A DNA stretch of 64,000 nt from Druceiella hillmani (Eukaryota; Arthropoda; Insecta; Lepidoptera; Hepialidae): positions 28,930,001-28,994,000 of the forward strand of contig JAYKKI010000015.1 of the NCBI GenBank assembly GCA_039881145.1, written 5' to 3'. Numbering within the stretch: the stretch's first letter is position 1; every line of letters starts with the position of its first letter. The position numbers and the translations under genes are program-made. This document shows, piece after piece, positions 27,638 to 40,679 of this stretch. The notes below the pieces were generated by a model. The model had not been told where the DNA came from. It ran no database searches and worked only from the letters and a program-made list of their open reading frames with translations.

Positions 27638-28309
27638 CGAATGACGCCATTTGCTTAAAGACTCAGGTTAGAAGTCGATAAGTTAGGAGGCCGAAGTCTT
27701 TCATTGTAGAAGAAAATAGAATCATGTAGTCATACGGCTAATCGTGTTAATTTAGTCATAAATAAGATTAATCAGAAGACGTTTGACTAAATGTCTGATC
27801 GGATTTAAATCTGTGTTGACATTGCTAATGGAGGAAGTAATTGAATACTAATTAAAATGTGGCTAAAGTTGAAGATGACATAATACAAATTATATTTAAT
27901 TGGTAGGCAATTGTTTTACCCTAGGATCAATAATTTTCTGTTGCTAAAATGCTATTTTTACCATTTTTTATAATTCCATACCTCAAAAAAAATTACCCTA
28001 CTAACATCACTCACTTTAGAAACCTAAAATTTAGTTATAAAGCACATTGACTCTCGTATACGTTAATAGTAAAAACTCAAGAATGATTAATATAGAAATA
28101 TCATAAGGGTAAAATTCGAGTTTTCAAAAGATTTTCCCTTTTTAATTTCATGTGTCACGTATCAATTGATTTTAAGAATAGAGTTATAAGAGTTCCACAA
28201 TAATTTTTTGTAATACAATTTTAGAAATGTTGCTAAAATATCAAGAAAAAGACACGTTCCCATCCCCAAAATTGTTGAAGTTAATATTATGAAAAAGATA
28301 TTCCTTAAG
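27638..28309. other. AT-rich non-coding DNA, nothing recognised
   Basis: No supported gene or repeat structure. Confidence 0.5.
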
Positions 28310-28600
28310 TACGAGTACTACTTTACGAAGTTTCCGTCACTTAGGCGCATATAAACATTTAAGCGTACATGGTATTTATTTTAAACTATTAACAAAGAAA
28401 AAAAAATTAAATAAACATTTTAAAGATTGTACTGATTTTAGTAATTTTTATGGAGTTTCTATGAACTTTTTATAGAACCATGTATGTCGTAAGTTGGTCG
28501 ACTATTGCTCATAAACATTAGTCTGCTTAGCTGTGATAATTTTCTTTTAAATTCGTTATATATATCTACCACTATGGTGAATACTTTTCACATATTCAAA
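28310..28600 (+). repeat. Dispersed ~300 bp repeat, copy 1
   Basis: It shares ordered blocks with 43050-43400 in the same orientation: 'ggc(a/g)c(t/a)tataaacatttaag', 'attaaactatt', 'ggactttttat', 'gt(a/c)atatc(t/c)ac(c)', 'ttttcttttaa(a)tt', 'cgtta(c/t)atat' and 'aaaaatag(c/t)gtt'. The copies are clearly diverged. It is non-coding. Confidence 0.6.
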
Positions 28601-30904
28601 AATAGTGTTTGGGGACATGTAACTAACAAAAATGACCATTTTGAAACACAATATTTGTAGACGGACAAGTGTTCATAATATACAACACGAGATCATAATA
28701 AACAACATAATATACATACACGTTATATGGAAGTATCCGCTCCATAAATCTTATTTCTTTTATCAATAAAAAAAAATCATTCAACAAGTAAATCACCAAT
28801 GTTGACATTGTAAGTGGCCTCTTCAGCCAAATGAACAGACATTCCATTTATTTGTACTAAATATAAAATTTCGGTCTGTACAGTAAGTACAGCCCTTGAA
28901 AAGTAAAGCACTTCCAACACCTCTTTTTAGTTTATGGTCATATTTGTAAGGTACTATTTTTAAGCACATGAATACGTTTTTGTCAAAGCCTAGATATACA
29001 AATCACTTTAATCTCGCTTATGCCATGAATTTGTACAACGTTACATCAGTTTTGTCTTTAAGAAAAAATTTTCGTGAAAATTATCTCTTTGAAGTAAATT
29101 GAATTTTTTATTTGTATTCGAAACGTAACCTTGATTAATTTATTAAAACGTCTTTTAAAATTAAATAAACTATGGTACCATAGTATCACAACACCAATTA
29201 GTTGTAAAAGACGCATCTATTACCCTTAAACGCTTGACAGATTTACGTATTAATATTCAAGATTCGAGTGTAGGCTTTCACCGTTCCCGCCACGTTACTT
29301 ACGTAACAATTTTTTGTGATGCTTTTAGAATAGAATTACTATTTATCATAAGTGGTTTCACTTCAGAAATGCTGCGAGGAAATGATTAGTCTAAACCTCA
29401 CCAGATGGCGGTAAAATACGTTTGGTATTAATTATATGTATCTCAAGAGGAGTTTACCGGTACTAGAGGTACTTTCGGAAATAGCTTATAATTCACAGAA
29501 GGGGGTGCCCTCGCAAAATGACAGGGTAAAAGTATTAGGACGTAAGTGTAATGTAACGCACTATTATCTCTACATAATCCACGTCTATAAAAGATTGTGG
29601 AGACGGATGGAGAAAGTGTAAGTATGTAGATACTATAAATAGATATAGAAAGCGATCTCGATAGAAATTTATCGATGGAATAATTAACGCTGTAATATGT
29701 TTCAACAGTAATTTTCGTTGTCAAAATGGAATCGTGCAGCTGTCGTTTTTATCGGTAATAAACGTCGAATTTCGTAAAAGACAAAACTACGCACAAGATT
29801 ACATTCTTACTTTTGGCAAATGTCGAATGACAACTCCAATTAATGTAATACTTGCACGCGACAAATTGGTTCAGCCATTTGGCACCGCTGAATTTTCCGT
29901 ACGACTTTTTGGATACGTGCCGGAGAGTTCAATGATCTTTATATTTTATTGTATGAATGCTGGCAGTATCGCCGCGCGGAGCATTCTCCGATCACAGTTT
30001 GTTTATTTTTAATGTCCCAATATAAAGACCTACAAGAGGACAGTCACATTATGTTCGAGTGCCTTATGGACCTGACTTGTTGTGTTTGCGATAACATTTT
30101 AATGTCTATGTTTTATTTTTGCTAAGCAAATTCAACGCGCTACTTTGGGTCAAGTTTTTACACGATTTTAATAAATCTCCATTGTAATAAGTATAAAGCA
30201 CTATATTTTTCTCTACGATTGTACTTCCTAAACTGTATATCAAGATACGGTAGTTGTGATTAGTTTCTTTCTTATTTTAAATTCTTGTAATAAACATCGC
30301 AGCAAAAGATTTTCAAAAGTACTATGAAAACCTACAGGCTATAAAATAGAAATATCGTTCCTTAATATATTGAAACTCAAGTTGAAATTTATGACATTCT
30401 GTTTTTTTTCCGCTAACTAAAGTCCGCGAGGCATGTTCTCATAGCTTTTTGTTACAGTGACAAGCAGTACGTTACTATTTTACGGCTTATATTCTTGTAA
30501 TTACTTCCGCTTTTGAGTAATAAATTTTACTTACATTAATGGCAAGTGTGATATAGCACTTTCTGAATTTACTGACAGTCACCATTATTGTAATATCGCC
30601 GAAAAATTTAACTGACGTGACAGGAGACTTTGTTTTCTATTTGACAATTTTTATTGATTATTTATTATACATTTGGCTAATAACAATTCAGCAATATACA
30701 AATACAAAATATCATATCATGAATTACAAGAAATATACTTGACATTCTCGTGAGGGAAATAGAGGGTACAGCAATACACACAAGATTCTGGAGGGTGATA
30801 AGACTATTTACGTGCTCAATCTGGAACAAAGAAGTAAAGAGTATTTGTGGTAAATAGAAGTCATCGGTAATTAATAATACTTCAAATATCAATACTAAAA
30901 GTTG
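28601..30904. other. Non-coding DNA; mixed-composition stretch at 29230-30020
   Basis: Base composition at 29230-30020 is less AT-biased and several 60-93 codon frames overlap on both strands. There is a TATAAAAG near 29587, but no domain or clean exon boundary. A perfect 16 bp palindrome (actatggtaccatagt) lies at 29169-29184. I cannot decide whether 29.2-30.0 kb holds a regulatory element or a degraded repeat. Confidence 0.4.
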
Positions 30905-32953
30905 AATACAGAAATGGTAATGTATAACCAAGGCCATATAAAATTTGATTAAATTCATATTGTTTCTTATTAATCCACTCCTCATAAAAAATGTATTAAA
31001 ATCTATTATATAATGAAAAAAATCGCAGTGACACAGAAATGTATTTTCGTGATCCTAAAATTGAACAAATCAATTAGGGCGGAAAAATAAACCCATTCTA
31101 AAGTATTGTAAGCCAGCGATTTGTTAAAAGCAGGTAGTGTATAGTAAGGCCACATAAAATTTGAGTCAATACATGTGGTTTCCTATTAATCCACTCCTCA
31201 TAAAATATGTGTTAAATTCTATTATATAATTAAAAAAATCGCGGTGACAAATGGCTTCTCCAGAAATGTATTTTCGTGATTCTAGAATTGAACAAATCAA
31301 TTAGGCGGAAAAATAAACCCATTCTGAAGTATTGTAAGTCAGCCATTTTTTAAAAGTAGGTAGTGCATAGTATGGCCACATAAAATTTTAGTCAATATAT
31401 GTTGTTTCCTATTAATCCATTCCACATAAAATATGTATTAAACTCTTTTTGATAATTAAAAAAATCGCGGTGACAAGCGGCTTTCCCAGAAATGTATTTC
31501 CGTGATTCTAGAATTGAACAAATCAGTTAGGGCGGAAAAATAAACCCATTCTGAAGTATTATAAGTCAGCCATTTTTTAAAAGTAGGTAGTGCATAGTAT
31601 AGCCACATAAAATTTGAGTCAATATATGTTGTTTCCTATTAATCCATTCCACATAAAATATATATTAAACTCTTATAGATAATTAAAAAAATCGCGGTGA
31701 CAAGTGGCTTCTCTGGAATTGAATTGAAAAAATCAATTAAAGCAGAAAAATAAACCCATTCTAAAGTATTGTAAGCCAGCGATTTGTTAAAAGCAGGTAA
31801 TGTATAGTATGGCCACATCAAATTTGAGTCAATACATGTTGTTTCATATTAATTCACTCCTCATAAAATATGTATTAAACTCTATTATATAATTTAAAAA
31901 AATCGCGATGACAAGTGGCTTCTCCAGAAATGTATTTTCGTGATTCTGGAATTGAACAAATCAATTAGAGCGGAAAAATAAACCCATTCTAAAGTATTGT
32001 AAGCCAGCGATTTGTTAAAAGCAGGTAATGTATAGTATGACCACATAAAATTTGAGTCAATACATGTTGTTTCATATTAATTCACTCCTCATAAAATATG
32101 TATTAAACTCTATTATATAATTTTAAAAAATCGCGATGACAAGTGGCTTCTCCAGAAATGTATTTTCGTGATTCTAGAATTGAACAAATCAATTAGGACT
32201 GAAAAATAAACACATTCTAAAGTATTGTAAGCCAGCGATTTGTTAAAAGCAGGTAATGTATAGTATGACCACATAAAATTTGAGTCAATACATGTTGTTT
32301 AATATTAATCCACTCCTTATAAAATATGTATTAAACTCTATTATATAATTTTAAAAAATCGCGATGACAAGTGGCTTCTCCAGAAATGTATTTTCGTAAT
32401 TCTGGAATTGAACAAATCAATTAGAGCGGAAAAATAAACCCATTCTAAAGTATTGTAAGCCAGCGATTTGTTAAAAGCAGGTAATGTATAGTATGACCAC
32501 ATAAAATTTGAGTCAATACATGTTGTTTCATATTAATTCACTCCTCATAAAATATGTATTAAACTCTATTATATAATTTTAAAAAATCGCGATGACAAGT
32601 GGCTTCTCCAGAAATGTATTTTCGTGATTCTAGAATTGAACAAATCAATTAGAGCGGAAAAATAAACCCATTCTAAGTAAGTCAGGTTTACTTACTCTAT
32701 TGTAAGCCAGCGATTTGTTAAAAGCAGGTAATGTATAGTAAGGCCACATAAAATTTGAGTCAATATATGTTGTTTCCTATTAAATCCATGCCTCATAAAA
32801 TATGTATTGAACTCTATTATATAATTCAAAAAATCACGATGATAAGTGGCTTCTCCAGAAATGTATTTTCATGATTCTAGAATTGAACAAATCAATTAGG
32901 GCGGAAAAATAAACCCATTCTAAAGTATTGTAAGCCAGCAATTTGTTAAAATC
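30905..32953. repeat. 228 bp tandem (satellite-like) array, about 9 units
   Basis: Using 'ggaaaaataaacccattcta' as anchor, unit starts fall at 31081, 31307, 31534, 31744, 31972, 32200, 32428, 32656 and 32903, with partial units at each end. Steps are 226, 227, 210, 228, 228, 228, 228 and 247 bp. The 31744-32656 units are nearly identical, whereas the 5' units have drifted and one lost ~17 bp. The last step is longer because of an inserted ~20 bp segment near 32678-32697. The unit is AT-rich with no coding potential. Confidence 0.95.
32678..32698. repeat. Small insertion with inverted ends inside the 228 bp array
   Basis: Where the other units read 'cattctaaagtattgtaag', this unit has an extra segment beginning agtaag and ending cttact (inverted 6 bp ends) around 'tcaggttta'. 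It may be a microhomology-templated insertion or the footprint of an excised element. Confidence 0.6.
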
Positions 32954-33828
32954 ATCTGACAGAAGATTGTCCGAAGCGTAGAAGGAAATTTATGGGTAAC
33001 TCTACCAGGAAAGTGTTCGTATACCAAGTTTAGACCTTACAATCATCAAGAGGTTTATGGCAGAACAGATTCAACTGGTATATAAGTTTAAAAATTATTA
33101 TATGAATATCGGAATGTATGCAATTGATGGTCACTATACAAGCGATTGTCAGTATAAGTCATCGCGATGTATCAACAGTATAGGTCAGGTAATCCCACGC
33201 ATGCATTTCAATGTAAGAATTTAGTTATGTAAACCTGACTTTAATCTATAAACTTATAAGAAGCTAGTATAATTTAGTTCTTTTGAACAATCTTCGACAA
33301 GGATATCTGACTGAAGGTGAAAAGTAATCATATTGATTGTTCCTTATTTCCAATTCTGTACAGCTTTAATGCTCTTAGTGAATGATGTATTAGGAATATA
33401 TATTTTTTGGATATATAATCAAATGCTGTTATTATTTATATTGAATTAAAAATCGTACAATTTTTTTCATATAATACTGATTAATCGTGGATACTGATGT
33501 TAATAAAAGTAATTTAATTTAATAAATAATTCGATAAGTAAAATATATTGATTGAAAATATTTCAAAGATTAAGTTGATTATAAAAAGCACATGCATAAG
33601 TTGAAGTTCAACACATGTTAAAAATCTCAAGCTTTTAAGGATGAAAACTCAACTTGTGCTAACAAGTTCCGGTCAAAATTTGTTTATTTACGTATTTATT
33701 TATACACAAGTTTATCGATAAATTACGGGTAACATATTCGTAACATTAAGAAATGAATGGTTAATAAAATTTAAACTGTCAGATTAAATATGAACTACAA
33801 AAGATGATGACGACACATTTCGATAAAT
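32954..33828. other. Non-coding DNA, nothing recognised
   Basis: No supported gene or repeat structure between the satellite array and the retrotransposon. Confidence 0.5.
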
Positions 33829-35770
33829 TTACAAATTTAATTTCAAAAAAATCACATTCCGGTGCGACCGCGATCGCAGGTGATTGAGCAGTTGAATATC
33901 GCGGGAAACTGGACATTTCCGATATAATTTTGTTCTATACGGTGGTATAGCAAAACGATGATGACGATTGTGTGAGTGCAAGAAATTGTAAGGTACGAAG
34001 AGTGAAAGTTTACTCAATAATATAGGGCATAGGGTTTTCCCTTTTAATAGCTGGAAGATAATTTTCATAAGCGCAACGTTCTTTCTTAAGTTGCAAGGAA
34101 TGGAAACCTAGCATACCAAAAGGAAATCGGTAGGAAATAGAAAGGGGAAGTAATCATATTGTCTCGTATAACGATATCTGAGGAACGTCTTTTGTACACG
34201 TTCAAAACATGAAGCTGTACTTGGCTTCGCGAGGGCTCCGAATAATAGAGCTTGATTCTAATCGGTTTTGCATCAATGAAGTTTGCAGCAGGCGAAATGA
34301 TGACACAGATTGGAAATCCTTTGAATTACGCAACACGAATCCAAGTTTTCGAAAAAAAAGTTTAGCTACATCCGCCATATGCACACGAAATGTCAATTGC
34401 GAATAAAATCTGATTTCCAAGTCAACGACCTCATCTAGACGATGCAGTGAGATCCAGCTGGCCATACGTTTGTATTTAATAGGAGCGTGAACTCGGCTGT
34501 AACTCGGTATTGAACATTTGTTTGCGTTAAGCAGTAAGTCGCTTGCTGCACTCAACTCAGCGACATCGCTGATGTCACGCTGCAACCGTTCGCCATCTGC
34601 TGTATTCTTGACGACTATAAAAAGCTTCATGTTGTCCGCAAATAACAAACAAAGTGCAGTCTTCACCGCGCTACCAATATCGTTTGCCAGAATAATGAAA
34701 AGTAGAGGATCGAGATTTGAATCCTGACTCACTCCCGATCGTGTAAAATATATAAAATTAACCTCGGATATAAGCAAGATACGAAGAGAAAAATCGTAAA
34801 AGTGGAACTCTGCCTCGCCAAGGCAATTCAGTAAGATATCATTCCCTGTATAGCTTTCTTGTAGTAAAAATATGCAGCATCTTCTTGAACTCCGAGGTCA
34901 ACAAGATAAGAAACTTAATCAAGGATACAAAACAAGATTCGTGACCACTAAACGTCCGACACAAAACCCATGCTTCTCATCACAGATTTGACCTACGTAA
35001 CTTACGACTATATGTTGCGATGTAAAATGAAGTTAAATATTTTAACCGGTGCAGAGAGAATAGCGATCGGTCTGAAATTAGTTACCTTTGGCGCCGTGCC
35101 ACCCTTGGGTATAGGTGTCACCCGGGTAGCTTTCTTACGCCAGTGATAGGTGCCAGTTGTTAGCAAATCATTAAATACATGCTTCAATAGTTTCACAAAA
35201 ATATAAGCACTAGCTTTAAATATATACCCGGGTATACCGTCGAGTCCAATTAGTATTTTCAGTTTGGAGAAAGTACGTTGAAGATCACTATCAGAATCAC
35301 GCGTGACATAACGCATAGCCGTCGCTGCAACGTTTAGTCGACGAACGTTCGGACTGTACACGACCGGAAGTGCCTAGCGAAAGCTTCGTCCGCCGTTGCG
35401 CTGCAAACGATCGCGCCCCCGCACAAACCAACGTCGCGAGCGCGCGGGTAGATCTTTGGTCGCTTATGTATGGCCAAAACAATGCACAGTTCTTTTTTAA
35501 ATTCATATTATAAATGTAATAAGCTCTAACATTCTTTATATTACGTTTGACAGTAGATCGGAGCGATCTAAACATTTCGTAGACACTAGCGGATTATTGT
35601 TGTTTAAGTAATGTCTGATGTCGACAATTAAATGTTTATTAAACCAGGTCGAGTAATGTACCTTAGCCGGTTTTTGGGTCTTGAACAGTAGAAAAGATCG
35701 ACAGCGACTTTCACATCGTCAATTGAATATAAATCAGTGTAATTAATTTCAGACACAAGACGATAAAGTA
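33829..35770 (-). pseudogene. Long dead non-LTR retrotransposon (ORF2, linker to C-terminus)
   Basis: Reading the minus strand from 35770 down, the whole distal ORF2 can be followed through frameshifts. It starts with a post-endonuclease stretch (DLYSIDDVKVAVDLFYCS, WFNKHLIVDIRHYL), then MFRSLRSTVKRNIKN and FWPYISDQRST. The RT N-terminal part follows (LDGIPGYIFKA, VTPIPKGGTAPKVTNFRPI), then HGF-VGRLVVTNL, motif A (DAAYFYYKKA, near 34860-34880), motif B (TRSGVSQDSNLDPLLF), motif C (LLFADNMKLF), RKLGFVLR, and the tail FAIPPYRTKLYRKCPVSRD. In motif A the catalytic Asp (YFDY in relatives) is Tyr, and in motif C FADD has become FADN. Two motif B glycines are Asp. The copy is therefore catalytically dead as well as frame-broken. 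A GC-rich patch at 35380-35460 coincides with a frame change. The clade (Jockey/I-like group) is not certain. Confidence 0.8.
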
Positions 35771-36585
35771 CGACACATTATCCCTTTGTTATGCAGAAAA
35801 GATAGGAATCCATAGAATTGAGATTTCATTCGTCCCCTTATAGCCCTTATAGCAATTTTAATTAATATATGAAAAATATATCAATTTATAGTAATGGCTA
35901 TTAAAAGGTATGCCCCGTACTTACTTTTACGTAAAATATACATTTTTAAGTGGTTAGTAGTCGAACACTACTGCTGAGTATTGAGATCTCCAAAAACATT
36001 TGCAAGTACTTTATACTTTGAGTATCACCGTATATCGAAATAATCATTCGTCAATTTTTCTTCTCTTCAGAATTGAACTATTACAGTGTTCTAACAGTAA
36101 CGTTTTCTTACTTTGAAACCTCTGCATGTGACAATATTGAGGTCCGTAACTATAAATTTTGCAGAATCAAAATACATCGTTACTTAATATTCGGGTAATT
36201 TCAAATAGGTAATGAATAGGTACTTCCAAAATATGGCATAGCATGATGAAATCTTGCAAAAAATATAAAATGTCTATGTTTGAACAACCGTAAATAAGAT
36301 ATGCCGCACAAATGGCTACGGACGTGTCGCATACGCATTCATACACCTTCATCGACCGGTGAAACTGGTGCTTCTATTTAGTTTGCACGATCGGATATCT
36401 CTTGTCTCGGTCACTGCACGATCTCGCTTCTGCTGTGAATGTTTTGTGGTCTATTTGTCTTCTAAGAGCGAGTTTATAACAATCAATATTTTATTTCGAC
36501 ATATATTTTAATACCTAATTTATGTAGTATTTCATTATTGACATTATTGAAGTGAAAACTTCTTTAGCATCGTTGTGATTTGAAA
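35771..36585. other. Non-coding DNA, nothing recognised
   Basis: A slightly GC-richer run at 36340-36430 lacks splice or promoter signals that I can support. Confidence 0.5.
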
Positions 36586-36632
36586 GTCGATGAAACGAAT
36601 TGTATTCGGAGTCGATGAAACGAATTGTGTCT
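36586..36632. repeat. 25 bp tandem duplication
   Basis: 'gtcgatgaaacgaattgt' occurs twice, 25 bp apart, directly before the G-rich tract. Confidence 0.9.
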
Positions 36633-36680
36633 GGAGGGGGTGGGGGAGGGGGCGGGAGGGGGGCGGGGGAAGGGAAGGGA
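36633..36680 (+). other. G-rich tract, candidate G-quadruplex
   Basis: About 48 bp of the plus strand are nearly all G with single A, T or C spacers (runs of 3-6 G). This gives far more than the four G-runs needed for an intramolecular quadruplex. It stands out completely from the AT-rich flanks. Confidence 0.85.
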
Positions 36681-38429
36681 AAATTATAAAAACTTTTCTA
36701 ATTATTTTAGTTTTTATCAAAATTAAAAATTTATATTAAACTTAAAAATTAAAATTTAAAATTTTTGAAGGTTTCACTTCTACCACGTGTGAATTGCACA
36801 CATGATTTTTTTAGATTATCTATTATACTGAATTTCTTTAAGAGTGTCTTTATTTGTTTTACTCTGATGAGTCTCCCTTGCTCATCTTATATAGTGACAG
36901 GCATAATTTGAGTCTTTTTAGAATTTCGTGTAGTGACAACTCCATCAATCTAGCTTGTCGCATTTATCAATAAAATGTAAATAAGTGACCGATAAATTAT
37001 TATGTTTTTCATTTAAAAAGAATTTAAGATTCAGGCATGTGAGCTAACAAAAATTAGTTTGAATCATCAGTAGATTGTACTGTATATTTATGCTGATCAA
37101 GAAAGCTACTATAAATCCAAAGCAGTTTATGTATGTTTTTCTAGTCTGCTCCAGAGACCACAAATTTTAAAAATAAGAAAAAAATACGCTAGAAGAAAAT
37201 TTTAGATGATCAGACCAACAATATTTTTATGGATGGCGAACAAATCGATAAGAAAACGTCAGTGTTTTATAACTTACTAACATAAGCGTTTGACGCAATT
37301 TGAAAACGACAATGTTATGTAAACTTATAACATAAGCGTTTGGCACATTGTAGTAACAATGTCGCCCATACACATTTATGTAATGTTAGCATAATACATT
37401 AGCGTTCGCTAAATTAGTTGATATGAAATGCGCACTCTCCTTGTGCTTTGCCGAAGGTGGATTACTTTTATTGTCGTCACCATGTGTTTGCTTAACCTTG
37501 AATTGATTTTGTCCACTCTTACGATGCTCATTTGATTCAAAATGATATACTAAGTTCATTGATCGCGTCGTTTCTCATTCTCACTTGTTTGATTATTTTG
37601 TCGACTTAGCACGTTGTTTTCATTGAATGTCCCACTCGACCGGCTGTTAGATGTTGATTACGAGTGAATAATGTATCTTTTGGTCGATAACCTTTAAATA
37701 AATAGACTGCCCTTGCGTTTACGGTTCCATACACCGAAGAATTTGTTAAGGTCCCGGGATTGTTGTATTTTTTTTATGAATATCGACTATTTTATATTAG
37801 CAGCAATAGTAAAGTCTGTTGTATTTTTAATAAATTTAACAACTTTACAAATCGACCTTGGTTACCAAAGTAAAAGTGCGTGTCCCATTGATCATATGCA
37901 GAATTAAAATTTTTACGGCTGCATATTTAATTTTTTTTTTTCATTAAACCTACTTAAAAATGTTAATGTAACGTAATCGTTACAGCGTTATCTTTACAGT
38001 TATTACGTCGAATTTAATAGCTTAAATAATTATAATGTATTTATAATAACAATACACTATAAAGCAAACCGGCAAAAGTTCTTAGTGTTGCAAGAATAAA
38101 AATGACACTTGAATAGAAAAAAAATGAAAAAATAACTTCCTTAAAAGTTTTGTTTAAACCGTCAATGAGACAAATAAGATTTTTTTAAAGAAAATCATGT
38201 TATTTTTCATAATAATTTGTAATAGCTATTTCTACGGAAGTCAATAGGAGATGAAACAAAATGCAAGTTGTGTCTCGTTGTATCCCCATACACAAACGTA
38301 ACATACTAATCCATGAAACTCCCAGGAACGGCAGGGTTTTACTTCTTTTTAGTTTTTTTTTTGAGTTTTACTTCTTTATATTTTTATTGTTTTCTTTCTA
38401 TTATTACCAATACTTGATATAATAAAAGT
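36681..38429. other. AT-rich non-coding DNA, nothing recognised
   Basis: An 'acataagcgtttg(a/g)c' phrase is repeated near 37275-37345. No gene was supported. Confidence 0.5.
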
Positions 38430-38900
38430 ATAATATATGCTCGTTTATGAAGGAAGTTTTTTTTGGTTTTTATTCTGGTTACAAATTGTATTTTATTTAT
38501 TGCCATTTCCTGTTGTCAATTGCTCAATTGTTTGCTTGCCATGGCTCCAGTAACTATACTAAGAACTCGGTTTTGTCGTATTCGTCTGTCTATCTATCTG
38601 TAGGCACAGCCGTTGTACTCGCTGACTGTTAATGCTATAAAGCCGAAATTTGACATAGTTATACATATTTGTAACACCTACAAAGTTATGGTAAAATAAA
38701 ATTTTTAAAAAAGTTTTTCAGGGTACCTCCACTACATGTAAAAATTTTTTGTCACATACCTCATTGTGATGTAGGGTATCGTTGAAAGGGTGCTTTAAAA
38801 TATTGGGGATATGTCATAAATACTTTTTCGATTCAAGTTCCGCTTACGAAATATAAGGCTTTAAAATGATCATGTTTGTTAAAGTTATATGAACCGACCC
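38430..38900 (+). repeat. Widespread lepidopteran dispersed repeat, plus orientation
   Basis: The order 'gtctgtctatctatctgt' ... 'gtaaaataaaattttt' ... 'tcagggtacctcc' ... 'acatgtaaa' ... 'gtagggtatcgttgaaaggg' ... 'tttttcgattcaag' matches a repeat I remember from many moth introns. Part of it (38570-38740) is present in reverse orientation at 43480-43690. It contains no coding region. Confidence 0.65.
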
Positions 38901-39454
38901 CTACCAACTAACCCGCTATTTTTAATATCTGAAAGTATACAGAATAATAGTATATCTGACGAAGTTAAAAGAAAAATTATCACAGCTAAGAAAGTTTCGA
39001 TAATTTAGGAATAATAGTTGATCAACTTACGATGTGTAGTCGGGTCTGTAAAAAGTTTATAGAAACTCTAATCAGTGACTTAAATCTACTGCAAAAATTA
39101 CTTTGCATTTTAAAATATATTTTTATTATGTCTGTAAAAGATATACTAGGTAATATATTTACATATTTACGGTGTCAAAAAATAATATTTGTAAATAATT
39201 GAATAGAGCTATTGTGTAACCTTAAATGTTTATAAATGCTTAATGGGAAACCACGTAGTGCGAGTTCGAATGTACTTAACATGTTTTCTAAATAATAAAA
39301 AATAACAGTTTTTTTGAATTAGGTTTTATGTCTGTAATCCGCCAATCTCTTTTATTCAATAGTACTGTTTAATAATTATAAATACAATATCATTACATTG
39401 AAAAAAAATACCAAAAATAATCTTTGTGATTTAAGGTGTAAGATCAAATAAGGA
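38901..39454. other. AT-rich non-coding DNA, nothing recognised
   Basis: No supported gene or repeat structure. Confidence 0.5.
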
Positions 39455-39855
39455 AAATTAGTTGGAAATGAGAAATATGTAGGAACTAATCTTAACAATT
39501 TATCATCAGGCAGGGTCCGTGGATAGTTCAAAGTTGTTTGTAAGAAATATAAACTTTTTGAGAGTATTATTTTTTCGACAATATGAATGACGATTCGTAA
39601 ATGTATTTTTTATCAGAGACAGAAAATTCTTTAAGTGGTATTGTAGTGAAAATTGGTAAAAAATACGAATGAGAAAGAAGCAGTAACTATTCTTAACAAA
39701 TTATCATCATTCAGGGTTCGTGGACAGTTCAAAGTTGTTTTGAAAGAAATATGAACTTTTGAAAATATAATTTTTTCAACAATAGGAGTAACGATTTGTA
39801 AATGTATTTTTTTATCAAATACAGAAAATTATTTAGATGATATTAGAGCAGAATT
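39455..39855. repeat. 201 bp tandem duplication, diverged
   Basis: 'cttaacaa(t/a)ttatcatca' at ~39491 and ~39692, 'agttcaaagttgttt', 'acgat(t)(t/c)gtaaatgtattt' and 'agaaaatt(c/a)ttta' recur exactly 201 bp apart. Many substitutions separate the two units, so the duplication is older than the 142 bp one at 22.2 kb. Confidence 0.85.
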
Positions 39856-40679
39856 CAATAATTTTTGGTTTTTCAAAATAATTCTGTATTAACAGAAGTT
39901 ATAACCTACATAACGTCGATTTTCCTTTTAAGGTGTAAAATTGTAATAATCATCCTTTTTCCAATTATAGCGAAGAGAATTTTAAAATTAATGTTATTTA
40001 AATTTTTTCTACAATCTCTGTTTTTTACCTCATTCTCAACAGTTAATAGTTTTTACTTATTTTAGAGATTGCGTTTTTTTAAAATTTGATATATATAACT
40101 TATCTTAAGATATTTTTCAAATTTTCATTTTTTTTTCTATTATATTATATATTTCATAAAAATATAAACAACCTAAGTAAAGTCATAAAACATTATAATT
40201 TTTATAAAATATCGTTGTTCAACAACCATTTTAAAAATTTAAGGTTGGTTTTCACTAGCAAAAGCCCAAAAAGAAATTTAAGGGTTCGTTTAGGAATAAT
40301 TTGGTTACATTGGTGCTGGATTAGGTGCTTCGATTTAGGGTTATGTTATATGTAGATAAAAGTATATATGTAAATGTATTATTTTAATCAAAATTATTTG
40401 AAATATAACCTTCAAAATTCTGAATAAAGAGTTTTGTTCAACATTAAGGGTCAACATTCTCAATACAGCCTTTAATGCTGTCAATGAAACGAAGAATATG
40501 TCTGCAAAGGTTTGGTTAAAATTGGTCGACTAATTTCGAGACTAACGTCTACATATATAATGGGAATAAATACAATTTCGTGCATTACTATTGGTCTAAT
40601 TGTTTGGAAGTATACTATTTGGAAATACCTTTTTTGTAACCTGATATTGTATAGCATTTATAACACTGTGTGAGGAATT
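39856..40679. other. AT-rich non-coding DNA, nothing recognised
   Basis: Two frames of 66 and 89 codons have AT-noise composition. Confidence 0.5.

Noticed and set aside
29436..30012. 61-93 codon frames in a less AT-rich stretch
   Set aside because: No family resemblance and no acceptor/donor pair. The frames overlap on both strands.
31639..31821. 60-codon minus-strand frame inside the 228 bp array
   Set aside because: Created by a deletion-bearing repeat unit and not open in other units.
30905..32953. CRISPR or gene-cluster interpretation of the regular repeat
   Set aside because: The whole 228 bp unit is repeated head to tail. There are no variable spacers and no coding frame.
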